A stretch of DNA of 64,000 nucleotides from JACMOY01 sp038322575 (GCA_038322575.1 JBBQGB010000007.1:12398-76397); one strand, 5' to 3'; positions 34,658 through 45,765 are shown, counted from the first letter of the stretch. Translations and numbers: made by a program. Notes: generated by a model not told the origin, from the letters alone.

Positions 34658-34676
34658 TGTTCGGCAGAGCCGAACA
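34658..34676. promoter_or_regulatory. Palindromic operator upstream of glpF
   Basis: TGTTCGGC-AGA-GCCGAACA is a perfect inverted repeat with 8-bp arms, ending 7 bp before the glpF -35. Size and TTCG/CGAA content suit an IclR-family site; the IclR/GylR-like regulator encoded at 40428-41183 is the obvious candidate. Confidence 0.65.
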
Positions 34677-34683
34677 GCGGGCC

Positions 34684-34712
34684 TTGTCGAGGGCGGCGCG
34701 CGTCCCTAGCGT
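34684..34712 (+). promoter_or_regulatory. Promoter of glpF-glpK-glpD
   Basis: TTGTCG (34684-34689), a 17-bp spacer and TAGCGT (34707-34712) form a good housekeeping-type promoter. Transcription would start near 34719, 36 nt before the glpF ATG. Confidence 0.6.
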
Positions 34713-34754
34713 CGCCGGTGTCCGCAATGACGCTGACCACCACCAGGGGCGACC

Positions 34755-35594
34755 ATGACCGACCTTCTCAAGCGCAGGACCCTGCTGGCCGAGCTGAGCG
34801 CAGAGCTCGTCGGCACCTTCATCCTCATCCTCTTCGGCGTGGGCGTCGTCGCCCAGGTCGTCGCCGGGGGCATCGGCGACCACGACTCGATCGCCTGGGC
34901 CTGGGGCCTGGGCGTCACCCTCGGGGTGTACGCCGCCGCCCGGCTCTCCGGCGCGCACCTCAACCCGGCGGTCACGATCGCCCTGGCGGTCTTCCGCGGG
35001 TTCTCGTGGGGCAAGGTCGCGCCGTACGCCCTGGCCCAGACGGTCGGGGCGTTCCTCGCGGCCCTGGTCGTGCGCTGGAACTACACCGAGGTCATCTCCA
35101 AGTTCGACCCCGGGCACACGATCAAGTCGCAGGGCATCTTCTCGACCCTGCCCGGCAACGGCAGCGGCCCGGTGCACACCGGCGGCGCGCTGCGCGACCA
35201 GATCATCGGCACCGCGATCCTGATGCTGCTGATCCTGGCCATCACCGACGTCCGCAACACCTCGCCGGGCGTGAACCTGGCCCCGCTGCTGATCGGCCTG
35301 CTCGTGGTCGCCATCGGCATGGCCTGGGGTACCAACGCCGGCTACGCGATCAACCCCGCGCGTGACTTCGGCCCGCGGCTGGCCTCGTTCCTCACCGGCT
35401 ACGGGACGGCGTGGCGCGACCAGTACGGCGACCTGTACTTCTGGGTGCCGATCGTCGGGCCGATCATCGGCGCCCTGGTCGGCGGGGCCATCTACGACGG
35501 CCTGGTCGGGCGGCACCTGCCGGTGTCCGACGAGGACGCCGAGCCCGGCCGCACCACCGAGACGCCCGAGATCGCCGCCGAGCACACGCGCTGA
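34755..35594 (+). CDS. glpF: Glycerol facilitator (aquaglyceroporin)
   Basis: 279 residues with six membrane segments and the two half-helix signatures GAHLNPAVT and GYAINPARDFGPR; the Asp after the second NPAR is the mark of glycerol facilitators rather than water-only aquaporins. It admits glycerol by diffusion for trapping by GlpK, encoded 49 bp downstream. It is the first gene of the glp operon. Confidence 0.95.
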   Translation: MTDLLKRRTLLAELSAELVGTFILILFGVGVVAQVVAGGIGDHDSIAWAWGLGVTLGVYAAARLSGAHLNPAVTIALAVFRGFSWGKVAPYALAQTVGAFLAALVVRWNYTEVISKFDPGHTIKSQGIFSTLPGNGSGPVHTGGALRDQIIGTAILMLLILAITDVRNTSPGVNLAPLLIGLLVVAIGMAWGTNAGYAINPARDFGPRLASFLTGYGTAWRDQYGDLYFWVPIVGPIIGALVGGAIYDGLVGRHLPVSDEDAEPGRTTETPEIAAEHTR

Positions 35595-35643
35595 CCGCAA
35601 ACCCCAGCCGACCCGCACCACAACGACGTGAAGGGAACATGAC

Positions 35644-37161
35644 GTGGCTGACTACGTAGCCTCCATCGACCAGGGGACGACGAGCACCCGGTTCATGGTG
35701 TTCGACCACAGCGGCAACGAGGTGGGCAAGCACCAGCTCGAGCACGCGCAGATCCTGCCCCAGGCCGGGTGGGTCGAGCACGACCCGGTCGAGATCTGGG
35801 AGCGCACCAGCTCGGTGATCCAGACCGGCCTGAACCGAACGGGCCTGAGCCACACCGACCTCGCCGCGCTGGGGATCACCAACCAGCGCGAGACCTCGGT
35901 CGTGTGGGACAAGCGCACCGGCAAGCCGTACTACAACGCCATCGTGTGGCAGGACACCCGCACCGACCGGATCGCGTCCGCCCTGGACCGCGACGGCCGC
36001 GGCGACGTGATCCGCCGCAAGGCGGGCCTGCCCCCGGCGACGTACTTCTCGGGGGGCAAGATCCAGTGGATCCTCGAGAACGTCGACGGGGTGCGCGCCG
36101 CAGCCGAGGCCGGTGACGCCGTCTTCGGCAATACCGACAGCTGGCTGCTGTGGAACCTGACCGGTGGCCGGGACGGCGGGGTGCACGTCACCGACGTCAC
36201 CAACGCCAGCCGCACGATGCTGATGAACCTCGAGACGCTGGACTGGGACGACGAGCTGCTCGGCTTCTTCGACATCCCGCGCTCGATGCTGCCCACGATC
36301 CGCCCGTCGTCCGACCCCGAGCTGTACGGGACGACGCGCGCGAGCGGCCCGCTTGGTGGTGAGGTCAAGCTCTCGGGCGCCCTTGGTGACCAGCAGGCGG
36401 CGATGTTCGGGCAGGTGTGCTTCGCGCCCGGCGAGGCCAAGAACACCTACGGCACCGGCAACTTCATGCTGCTGAACACCGGCGAGGAGCTCGTCCGCTC
36501 GAACGCGGGCCTGCTGACGACGGTCTGCTACCAGTTCGGCACCGAGAAGCCGGTCTACGCCCTCGAGGGGTCGATCGCCGTCACCGGGTCGGCGGTGCAG
36601 TGGCTGCGTGACCAGCTGGGCATCATCAGCGGCGCCGGTGAGGTCGAGTCGCTCGCCAAGCAGGTCGAGGACACCGGCGGCCTGTACTTCGTGCCCGCGT
36701 TCTCGGGGCTGTTCGCGCCGTACTGGCGCTCCGACGCGCGCGGCGCGATCGTCGGGATGTCGCGCTTCAACACCGGCGCCCACCTGGCCCGGGCGACCCT
36801 GGAGGCGATCTGCTACCAAAGCCGCGACGTCGCTGAAGCGATGGAGAAGGACTCCGGCGTGCACCTGGACGTCCTGAAGGTCGATGGTGGTGTGACAGCG
36901 AACAACCTGTGCATGCAGCTTCAGGCCGACATCCTCGGCGTCCCGGTGAGCAAGCCGGTCGTCGCCGAGACCACCGCGCTGGGCTCGGCGTACGCCGCGG
37001 GCCTGGCCGTCGGGTTCTGGAAGGACACCGACGAGCTGCGGGCGAACTGGAACGAGGACAAGCGCTGGGAGCCGACCTGGACCGACCAGCAGCGCGAGGA
37101 CGGCTTCGCCGGCTGGCACAAGGCCGTCGAGCGCACCCTCGACTGGGTCGACGTCGACTGA
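35644..37161 (+). CDS. glpK: Glycerol kinase, operon copy
   Basis: 505 residues from GTG 35644 with GAAGGGA upstream. FGGY-family kinase: phosphate-1 motif IDQGTTSTRFMVFD, GITNQRETSVVW, the ADP-site region GDQQAAMFGQVCF, GTGNFMLLNTG and KVDGGVTANNLCMQ. It converts glycerol to sn-glycerol 3-phosphate. Together with glpF upstream and glpD 45 bp downstream it forms a complete glycerol-use operon. A second kinase gene lies at 38882-40414. Confidence 0.96.
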   Translation: MADYVASIDQGTTSTRFMVFDHSGNEVGKHQLEHAQILPQAGWVEHDPVEIWERTSSVIQTGLNRTGLSHTDLAALGITNQRETSVVWDKRTGKPYYNAIVWQDTRTDRIASALDRDGRGDVIRRKAGLPPATYFSGGKIQWILENVDGVRAAAEAGDAVFGNTDSWLLWNLTGGRDGGVHVTDVTNASRTMLMNLETLDWDDELLGFFDIPRSMLPTIRPSSDPELYGTTRASGPLGGEVKLSGALGDQQAAMFGQVCFAPGEAKNTYGTGNFMLLNTGEELVRSNAGLLTTVCYQFGTEKPVYALEGSIAVTGSAVQWLRDQLGIISGAGEVESLAKQVEDTGGLYFVPAFSGLFAPYWRSDARGAIVGMSRFNTGAHLARATLEAICYQSRDVAEAMEKDSGVHLDVLKVDGGVTANNLCMQLQADILGVPVSKPVVAETTALGSAYAAGLAVGFWKDTDELRANWNEDKRWEPTWTDQQREDGFAGWHKAVERTLDWVDVD

Positions 37162-38881
37162 GCTGATCCACCCGAGCACCACCCGGACGACGAGAGCAGA
37201 GGCACCGTGAACGACCTGTCCCCCACCCACCGCCAGCACTCCATCGACACCATGGCCGATGGCCCCGAGCTCGACGTCCTCGTCGTCGGCGGCGGTGTGG
37301 TGGGGGCCGGGTCGGCCCTCGACGCGGTCACCCGGGGCCTGAGCACCGGGCTGATCGAGGCCCGCGACTACGCCAGCGGCACGTCCAGCCGCTCGAGCAA
37401 GCTGCTGCACGGCGGCCTGCGCTACCTCGAGATGCTGGACTTCGCCCTGGTCCACGAGGCGCTCAAGGAGCGCAACCTGATCCTCAAGACGCTCGCGCCG
37501 CACCTGGCCCGACCGGTGCCGTTCCTGTACCCGCTGCAGCACCGCGGCTGGGAGCGGCTGTACGCCGGCGCCGGCGTCGCGCTGTACGACGCCATGGCGA
37601 TGACCTCGGGGTTGTCGGCCGGGCTGCCCCACCACCGGCACCTGACCCGGCGCGGCGCGCTGCGGATCGCGCCCGCGCTGCGCAAGGACGCCCTGGTCGG
37701 TGCCCTGCAGTACTACGACGCGCAGATCGACGACGCCCGCCACACGATGGAGCTGGTGCGCTCGGCGACGGCGTACGGCGCGCTGGCGGCCAACCGGGTG
37801 CGGGTCACCGGGTTCCTGCGCCAGGGCGAGCGGGTCACCGGGGTCGAGGCCCTCGACCTGCCGACCGGGCGCACGATCGAGGTGCGGGCCCGCCAGGTCG
37901 TCAACGCGACCGGGGTGTGGACCGACGACACGCAGGGTCTGATCGCCGAGCGCGGGCAGTTCCACGTCCGCGCGTCCAAGGGCGTGCACCTGGTCGTGCC
38001 ACGCGACCGGATCCAGTCGACCACCGGCATGATCCTGCGCACCGAGAAGTCGGTGCTGTTCATCATCCCGTGGGGGCGGCACTGGATCGTCGGCACCACC
38101 GACACGGACTGGGCGCTCGACAAGGCCCACCCGGCGGCCACCGCCGCCGACATCGAGTACATCCTCGAGCACGTCAACTCGGTCCTGCACACGCCGCTGA
38201 ACCGTCAGGACGTCGAGGGCGTGTACGCCGGCCTGCGACCGCTGCTGTCGGGTGAGTCCGAGTCGACGTCCAAGCTCTCGCGCGAGCACGTCGTGGGTCA
38301 CCCGGTGCCGGGCCTGGTGGTCGTCGCCGGGGGCAAGTACACGACGTACCGGGTGATGGCCAAGGACGCGATCGACGCCGCCGCCGACTCCCTCGGCGCC
38401 GTGGTGCCGCCCTCGACGACGGCCGAGATCCCGCTGCTCGGCGCGGTCGGCTACCAGGGCATCAAGAACCAGCGGACCCGCCTCGCGGCCAGCAGCGGCC
38501 TGCACGTGGCCCGCATCGACCACCTGCTGGGCCGCTACGGCTCACTGGTGTCCGAGCTGCTCGAGCTGGTGCGCGAGGACCCCTCGCTGGGCAAGCCGCT
38601 CGAGGGAGCCCCGGACTACCTGCGGGCCGAGGTGGTCTACGCGGCCTCGCACGAGGGCGCCCGGCACGTCGAGGACGTCCTGGCGCGGCGCACCCGCATC
38701 TCGATCGAGACGTGGGACCGCGGGCTGGCCAGCGCCCGACCGACCGCTGAGCTGATGGCACCGGTGCTCGGCTGGGACGCGGCAGAGGTCGAGCGCGAGG
38801 TGGCGACCTACATCAAGCGGGTCGAGGCCGAGGTGGCCTCGCAGGAGATGCCGGACGACGAGTCCGCCGACCACGTGCGGC

Positions 38882-40414
<1,533 letters not shown>

Positions 40415-40427
40415 CGGACCGCCCCCG

Positions 40428-41183
40428 TCACAGGGTCGCGCCGAGCTCGGCGCTGATCGCCGCGGCGGCGGCCTGCACGTGCGCCAGCAGCGCGGTGCGG
40501 GGGTCACGGTGCGCGCCCACCACCCGGTCGACCCGACCCACCAGCCCGACCGCGGCGACGACGATGCCCCCGCGCCCCCGCAGCGGCGCCGCGACGTCGG
40601 CCCGGTCGGCCGTGCGCTCACCGGCGGTGCAGGCCCACTGCCGCCCGCGCACCTCGACCAGGCGGGTCCGCAGGGCGGGCAGGTCGAGGGTGCGCTGGGT
40701 CAGCCGCACCGGGTCGAGGGTGCGCATGACGGCCGGGGCGGCGGGGTCCAGCGCCAGCAGCACCTGGCCCATCCCGGTCGCGTGGGCCTCGTGGCGGTCG
40801 CCCACCTCCAGCTGCTGACGGGTGTCGTCGGGGCGGAAGACGTGGTGCACGATCTCGACCTGCTGCCCACGCAGGACGCCGATGTAGGCGCTCTCGCCGC
40901 TGCGGGCGGCGAGCGCGTCGACCAGGTTGGTCGTGAGCGAGCGCAGCAGGTTGGTGTCGAGCGGTCCGTGCGCCAGCCGACGGGCGCCGTCGCCGACCGC
41001 GTACCGGCCGGTGTCGGCGTCCTGGTCCAGGAACCCGACGTCGGCCAGGGTGCGCAGCAGCTCGTGGGCGCTGCTCTTGGCGACGCCGAGCGCGGCGGCG
41101 ACGTCGGACACGCTGACCGGGTCGGCGCGCGAGGCGACCAGCTGGAGCAGCACGGCGGCTCGTTCGACCGACTGCAGCGTCAC
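40428..41183 (-). CDS. IclR-family regulator, probable glycerol regulator (GylR-like)
   Basis: 251 residues from GTG 41183. The winged HTH (SVSDVAAALGVAKSSAHELLRTLADVGFL) is followed by the IclR effector domain (LARSGESAYIGVLRG, HATGMGQVLLA). In Streptomyces the IclR-family GylR governs the gylCABX glycerol operon, and this gene's position between glycerol genes suggests the same job. The palindrome before glpF is a likely binding site. The acyl-CoA dehydrogenase gene ends 13 bp upstream. Confidence 0.92.
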   Translation of the reverse strand: MTLQSVERAAVLLQLVASRADPVSVSDVAAALGVAKSSAHELLRTLADVGFLDQDADTGRYAVGDGARRLAHGPLDTNLLRSLTTNLVDALAARSGESAYIGVLRGQQVEIVHHVFRPDDTRQQLEVGDRHEAHATGMGQVLLALDPAAPAVMRTLDPVRLTQRTLDLPALRTRLVEVRGRQWACTAGERTADRADVAAPLRGRGGIVVAAVGLVGRVDRVVGAHRDPRTALLAHVQAAAAAISAELGATL

Positions 41184-41196
41184 CGGGCCAGGCTAG

Positions 41197-42396
41197 TCAC
41201 TGGCCCTTGAGCGCGTACTCCTCCAGCAGCCGCCGGCCGACGATCAACCGCTGGATGTCGGCCGTGCCCTCGCCGATGAGCAGCATCGGCGCCTCGCGGT
41301 ACAGGCGCTCGATCTCGTACTCCTTGGAGTACCCGTACCCGCCGTGGATGCGGAACGAGTCCTCGACGACCTCCTTGCAGTACTCGCTCGCGAGGTACTT
41401 GGCCATGCCGGCCTCGAGGTCGTTGCGGTGCCCGGAGTCCTTGGTGCGCGCGGCCATCACCATCATCTGGTGGGCGGCCTCGACCTTGGTCGCCATCTCG
41501 GCGATCCGGAACAGCACCGCCTGGTGCTCGGCGATCTTCTGCCCGAACGCCTCGCGCTGCTGGGCGTAGGCCGTGCCGAGCTCGAACGCGCGCATCGCTA
41601 CCCCGCAGGCCCGGGCCGCGACGTTGACCCGGCCCACCTCGACGCCGTCCATCATCTGGTAGAAGCCCTTGCCGGGCTCGCCGCCGAGCAGCTGGGCGTC
41701 GGTGGTGCGGTGGCCGTCGAGCAGCAGCTCGGTGGTGTCGACGCCCTTGTAGCCCATCTTCTCGATCTTGCCGGGCACCGTGACGCCCTGGGCCGTCTCG
41801 CCGAACCCGGACTCCTTCTCGACCAGGAACGTGGACATGTTGCGGTACACCGAGTCCGCGCCGGTGTCGGTCTTGACCAGCACCGCCACCAGGTTGGCCG
41901 AGCCGCCGTTGGTGAGCCACATCTTCTGGCCCGTGACCGACCACCCGTCACCGTCGCGGACGGCGCGGCTGGTGATGGCGCTGACGTCGGACCCGCAGCC
42001 CGGTTCGCTCATCGAGAACGCCCCGCGCACCTCGCCGGTGGCCATCCGGGGCAGGTAGCGCTGCTTCTGCTCATCGGTGCCGTGCTGCAGCAGCAGGTGG
42101 GCCACGATGAAGTGGGTGTTGATGATGCCGCTGACGCTCATCCAGCCGCGGGCGATCTCCTCGACCACCAGCGCGTAGGTGAGCAGCGACTCGCCGAGGC
42201 CGCCGTACTCCTCGGGGATCATCAACCCGAAGATCCCCATGTCCTGCATGCCCTTGACGATCTCGGTGGGGTACTCGTCGGCGTGCTCGAGCTGGGTCGC
42301 CACGGGCAGGATGCGCTCGTCCACGAACTCGCGCACCAGGGCCAGCAGGTCGACCTGGTCGTCGGACAGTCCGTCGGTGTGCTGCAAGCGCCCCAT
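41197..42396 (-). CDS. Acyl-CoA dehydrogenase
   Basis: 399 residues from ATG 42396 with AGGAGC upstream. Complete flavoenzyme: N-terminal helices (IFGLMIPEEYGGLGESL), middle beta domain signature FSMSEPGCGSDVSAI, and C-terminal domain with QREAFGQKIAEHQA, FRIHGGYGYSKEYEIERLYREAP and the catalytic-position Glu in LIGEGTADIQRLIVGR. It takes an acyl-CoA to the enoyl-CoA and reduces electron-transferring flavoprotein; chain-length preference is not evident. Confidence 0.95.
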   Translation of the reverse strand: MGRLQHTDGLSDDQVDLLALVREFVDERILPVATQLEHADEYPTEIVKGMQDMGIFGLMIPEEYGGLGESLLTYALVVEEIARGWMSVSGIINTHFIVAHLLLQHGTDEQKQRYLPRMATGEVRGAFSMSEPGCGSDVSAITSRAVRDGDGWSVTGQKMWLTNGGSANLVAVLVKTDTGADSVYRNMSTFLVEKESGFGETAQGVTVPGKIEKMGYKGVDTTELLLDGHRTTDAQLLGGEPGKGFYQMMDGVEVGRVNVAARACGVAMRAFELGTAYAQQREAFGQKIAEHQAVLFRIAEMATKVEAAHQMMVMAARTKDSGHRNDLEAGMAKYLASEYCKEVVEDSFRIHGGYGYSKEYEIERLYREAPMLLIGEGTADIQRLIVGRRLLEEYALKGQ

Positions 42397-42427
42397 GCTC
42401 GTGCTCCTGTCGTGCGGGTTCGTCGCT

Positions 42428-42452
42428 GAACCGGCCGGTCGCCGTCCGGTTC
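42428..42452. promoter_or_regulatory. Inverted repeat before the acyl-CoA dehydrogenase gene
   Basis: GAACCGG and CCGGTTC form a perfect 7-bp inverted repeat separated by 11 bp, 32-56 bp upstream of the start codon. A CATACT hexamer (minus strand, 42463-42458) just upstream could be its -10, placing the repeat over the transcript start like an operator. Confidence 0.35.
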
Positions 42453-42487
42453 TCGAGTATGAGCCTGGATCACGAGCCGGCGGCACC

Positions 42488-42519
42488 CCCGGACGGTGTG
42501 AGACCCACCACCGTCCGGG
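42488..42519 (-). terminator. Terminator hairpin after dps
   Basis: CCCGGACGGT and its exact complement form a stem of at least 10 bp around a 12-nt loop, beginning 13 nt after the dps stop on the minus strand. Confidence 0.75.
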
Positions 42520-42532
42520 ACCGCGAGCGACG

Positions 42533-43111
42533 TCAGGCGGTCTTGGCGCCCGGCGCCTCGCCCGCCTTCTTCGCGGCCGACGTCTCGGTGGACGCGCCGT
42601 CGGTCGACAGCCCGCCGCCGGTGTTCTCCAGGTGGGCGCGGATGAACCAGTGGAACAGCTCGAGCTGACGCAGCTGGCCGATCACGAGGTCCTCGCTGAC
42701 CGGGTCGGCCTCGGACGTCGTCTCCTGGGCCTTGCGGTGGTCGGTGATGACGCCGGTGTAGACCAGGTCGAGCGCCCCCAGGTGCTCCTGGGTGGTGGCG
42801 CGCACCAGCGAGTAGTCGCCCCACGAGCGGCCCTCGACGATCGCGCCCGGCGTGCCCAGCGGCGAGGAGCCCAGCGAGGCGATCCGCTCGGCGCACTCGT
42901 CGGCCATGGCCCGCACCGCGTCGATCTGCGGGTCGAGCATCTCGTGCACGGCGATGAAGTTGGGGCCCACGACGTTCCAGTGGACGTGCTTGAGCGTCAG
43001 CGCGAGGTCGTTCAGCGCGTTCAGCCGGTCCTGCAGGGTCGCGGCCACGGCCGCGCCGTCCGTGGTGCTCATCCCCGGGACGGTGAAGCGGGGTGCGGGC
43101 TGGGTGGTCAT
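42533..43111 (-). CDS. dps: Dps-family DNA-protecting ferritin-like protein
   Basis: 192 residues from ATG 43111, with AGGAGG at 43126-43121 on the minus strand; the longer frame has no such site. The ferroxidase signature spans LKHVHWNVVGPNFIAVHEMLD and PQIDAVRAMADECAERI, with the conserved His, Asp and Glu. A Lys/Ala tail (SAAKKAGEAPGAKTA) may touch DNA. Dps dodecamers store iron with hydrogen peroxide and shield the nucleoid in stress. Confidence 0.95.
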   Translation of the reverse strand: MTTQPAPRFTVPGMSTTDGAAVAATLQDRLNALNDLALTLKHVHWNVVGPNFIAVHEMLDPQIDAVRAMADECAERIASLGSSPLGTPGAIVEGRSWGDYSLVRATTQEHLGALDLVYTGVITDHRKAQETTSEADPVSEDLVIGQLRQLELFHWFIRAHLENTGGGLSTDGASTETSAAKKAGEAPGAKTA

Positions 43112-43214
43112 CTGCGGAGTCCTCCTGCGTCGGGTGAACGGGCCCGAGAGGGACGAGCCCGACATCTCAACCGTAGGTAGCCCGGCGCCGCCCCGCCTGT
43201 CGAAACCGGTCGAC

Positions 43215-44216
43215 TCAGGCCGGCGGCGGCGCCCAGCGCTCGCCGCGCGTCATGCCCGCGGCGCGGCCCCGGGCCGAGACGACCAGGGCCATCTTGCGCG
43301 ACGCCTCGTCGATCATCTCGTCCCCCAGCATCACCGCGCCCCGTGCGCCGCCGGCGGCAGAGGTGAAGTGCGCGTAGGCGTCCAGGATGTCCTCGGCGTG
43401 GTCGTAGTCGCCCTGGCGAGGGCTGTAGACCTCGTTGGCGGCATCCACCTGGCCCGGGTGCAGCACCCACTTGCCGTCGTACCCGAGGGCCGCCGACCGG
43501 CCCGCCACGCGACGGAACCCCTCGACGTCGCGGATCTGCAGGTACGGCCCGTCGATGGCGAGCAGGTCGTGCGAGCGGGCCGCCATCAGGATCTGCATCA
43601 GCACGTAGTGGTAGGCGTCCCCCACGTCGTAGCCCACCGGCTGCTCGCCGACGACCAGCGACTTCATCGCGATGCTCGCCATGAAGTCGGCCGGGCCGAA
43701 GACGATCGTCTCGAGCCGGGACGACGAGCCGGCGATCGCGTGGACGTTCGTCAGGCCGAGGGCGTTCTCGATCTGGGCCTCGATGCCGATCCCGCCGACC
43801 GGGTAGCCGTGCGCGACCTCGAGCTGGGTGAGCAGCAGGTCCAGCGCCACGACCTGCTCGGGGGTCTGCACCTTCGGCAGCATGATGGCGTCCAGCTGGT
43901 CGCCCGCCCCGCCGACGACCTCGACGACGTCGGCGTAGGTCCACCGCGTCGTCCAGTCGTTGACCCGCACGACCCGCACCCGGTCGCCCCAGTCGCCCTC
44001 GCGCAGCCCGGCCACGATCGTGGCGCGGGCGGACTCCTTGGCGATCGGCGCCACGGCGTCCTCGAGGTCGAGGAACACCTGGTCGACCGCGAGCGTGCGC
44101 GCCTTGTCGATCATCTTCGGGCTCGACCCGGGGACGGCGAGGTTCGACCGGCGGGCGCGGGTCGGTCGCGGGTGGGGGGTGAACGGCGCGGTGCCGGGCG
44201 TGCTCGGCTGGGGCAT
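43215..44216 (-). CDS. HpcH/HpaI aldolase family, CitE-like CoA lyase
   Basis: 333 residues, a (beta/alpha)8 barrel of the CitE/malyl-CoA lyase group: RRSNLAVPGSSPKMIDKA at the start, FLDLEDAVAPIAKESAR with metal-binding acids, MLPKVQTPEQV, GIEAQIENALGL and the YDGKWVLHPGQVDAANEVYSP signature. Likely reactions are cleavage of L-malyl-, beta-methylmalyl- or citramalyl-CoA; which one cannot be told. It starts with TACGGT 7 nt upstream of the ATG. Confidence 0.9.
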   Translation of the reverse strand: MPQPSTPGTAPFTPHPRPTRARRSNLAVPGSSPKMIDKARTLAVDQVFLDLEDAVAPIAKESARATIVAGLREGDWGDRVRVVRVNDWTTRWTYADVVEVVGGAGDQLDAIMLPKVQTPEQVVALDLLLTQLEVAHGYPVGGIGIEAQIENALGLTNVHAIAGSSSRLETIVFGPADFMASIAMKSLVVGEQPVGYDVGDAYHYVLMQILMAARSHDLLAIDGPYLQIRDVEGFRRVAGRSAALGYDGKWVLHPGQVDAANEVYSPRQGDYDHAEDILDAYAHFTSAAGGARGAVMLGDEMIDEASRKMALVVSARGRAAGMTRGERWAPPPA

Positions 44217-44223
44217 GGGCCCG

Positions 44224-44229
44224 ACCGTA
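44224..44229 (-). promoter_or_regulatory. -10 hexamer TACGGT of the CitE-like gene
   Basis: On the minus strand TACGGT ends 7 nt before ATG 44216; no Shine-Dalgarno is present, so a leaderless mRNA is predicted. Confidence 0.45.
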
Positions 44230-44249
44230 CCGGCGGCGTCACCGCCCGG

Positions 44250-45194
44250 TCAGGCCCCGACCGTGGTGACGTTGCCCACCTCGGTGACGACGCGGCGCGC
44301 GCGGCCGGCCGCCTGGGTGCGGACGACGACCGCGAGCCCGGCCAGCACGAGCGCGGCGCCCGGCAGCACGGCCGGCGGGGGCACCTGGCCGAGCCACACC
44401 CAGGCGACGACGGCCGCGCCCGGCACCTCGAGCAGGACGGCCAGGCTGACCGTCGTCGCTCCCGCGCTGCGCAGCGCACGGTTGAGCAGCGTGTGGCCCA
44501 GCAGCTGCGCGGTCAGGGTGAGGACGGCGATCTCGACCCAGCTGCGGGCCGAGAAACCCCACAGGGCGGTGCCCGTGAGCAAGCACACCGGCAGCAGCAC
44601 GAGGGCGCAGGTCGTGTACGCGATCAGGGTGTACGACGCCGTCCCGACCGTGCGCCGCACCGACTCGCCCGCGCCGACGTACCCCGCAGCGGCCGCCCCG
44701 CCGCCGAGCGCCATCAGGTCACCGCGCAGCGCGTCGCCCGAGCCGGTGGCGTCGACCCCGGTGATGACGACGACCCCGACCAGCGCGAGGAGCACACCGA
44801 CCAGGACGCCCCGGGCCACCGGCAGCCCGCGCGCCCGCGTGAGCGCCACCGTGAACAGCGGGGTCGTGGTCACCAGCGCCGTCGACGCGGTGACCGTGGT
44901 GAGCCGCAGGCTCGGGATCCACAGCCCGAAGTGCAGGGCAAGGAACGCGCCCGCGACCACGGCCGTCAGCAGCACCCGCCGCTGGTCGCGGACCAGGGCG
45001 GCCAGCTCAGCCCGCCGACGTCCGACCGTGAACGGCGCACCCGCAGCCGCCCCGAGGGCGTTGCGCCAGAACGCGATCGCCAGCGCTGGAGCCAGGCACG
45101 AGGCGCCGATCGGCCCCGAGAACGACACCGCGACGACACCGGTGGCGATCAGGCCGGCGGTGAGCAGCGGCGGGTCGTGGTCGTGACGGGTCAC
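44250..45194 (-). CDS. EamA/DMT-family transporter
   Basis: 314 residues from GTG 45194, with about ten hydrophobic segments arranged as two EamA repeats (ALAIAFWRNALGA, FLALHFGLWIPSLRLTTVTAS, LGHTLLNRALRSAGATTVSL). This is the drug/metabolite transporter fold; most members export metabolites or amino acids. The substrate is unknown. Confidence 0.88.
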   Translation of the reverse strand: MTRHDHDPPLLTAGLIATGVVAVSFSGPIGASCLAPALAIAFWRNALGAAAGAPFTVGRRRAELAALVRDQRRVLLTAVVAGAFLALHFGLWIPSLRLTTVTASTALVTTTPLFTVALTRARGLPVARGVLVGVLLALVGVVVITGVDATGSGDALRGDLMALGGGAAAAGYVGAGESVRRTVGTASYTLIAYTTCALVLLPVCLLTGTALWGFSARSWVEIAVLTLTAQLLGHTLLNRALRSAGATTVSLAVLLEVPGAAVVAWVWLGQVPPPAVLPGAALVLAGLAVVVRTQAAGRARRVVTEVGNVTTVGA

Positions 45195-45231
45195 GGCCGA
45201 ACTCTCTCACCCGCCGCCGGGGCGGCTGTGG

Positions 45232-45237
45232 CACGCT
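45232..45237 (+). promoter_or_regulatory. -10 hexamer CACGCT of the PPOX-like gene
   Basis: CACGCT ends 6 nt before ATG 45244 without a Shine-Dalgarno, matching the leaderless pattern of this genome. Confidence 0.35.
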
Positions 45238-45243
45238 CGGCCC

Positions 45244-45765
45244 ATGACCGAGGTGCCGGCCGCCGACGCGGCGCTGCTCGCGGAGGCCGCGGCCAAGAGC
45301 GGGCTGGTGTGGCTGCGACCGCAGGGCCAGCCCCGGGCCTGGCCCGCGTGGCACGTCTGGCACGACGGCGCCGTCCTGGTCGTCAGCGGCCCCGGCGAGC
45401 AGCAGCTGCCCGAGTTGGTCGGGCCGGTCGAGGTGCTGCTGCGCAGCAAGGACACCGGGTCGCGGCTGATCACCGTCGCCGCCACCGCCACCACCGTGAC
45501 GCCGGACGACGAGGGCTGGCCGGCCGCGGCCGCCGCCCTGGCCACCAGCCGGCTGAACTCACCGACCGCACCCGCCGACCTGCCCGAGCGCTGGCGCGGA
45601 ACGGCCGTCATCACCCGCCTGACGGCGCAGGGGGCCGCGGTCGAGGGCCCCGACCGCTACGACACCGGCAGCGGCGCGGCACCGCCCGCGCCCAGCGACG
45701 CGACGACCTCGGGGTGGCGCCCGTGGCACCTGCGCGGCCGGCGCCGCCGCGCCCGCCGCGGCTGA
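45244..45765 (+). CDS. Pyridoxamine 5'-phosphate oxidase-like split-barrel protein
   Basis: 173 residues. The pattern LLAEAAAKSGLVWLR, AWPAWHVWHDGAVLVVSGPGEQ and VEVLLRSKDTGSRLITV fits a flavin-reductase/PPOX-like split barrel, a fold that binds FMN, F420 or haem. The C-terminus is a basic, disordered tail. No catalytic assignment is possible. It is divergent from the EamA gene. Confidence 0.7.
   Translation: MTEVPAADAALLAEAAAKSGLVWLRPQGQPRAWPAWHVWHDGAVLVVSGPGEQQLPELVGPVEVLLRSKDTGSRLITVAATATTVTPDDEGWPAAAAALATSRLNSPTAPADLPERWRGTAVITRLTAQGAAVEGPDRYDTGSGAAPPAPSDATTSGWRPWHLRGRRRRARRG

Noticed and set aside
35464..38523. Open frame of 1019 codons on the minus strand opposite glpK and glpD
   Set aside because: Antisense to two clear genes, with low-complexity V/R/H/D-rich composition and no domain.
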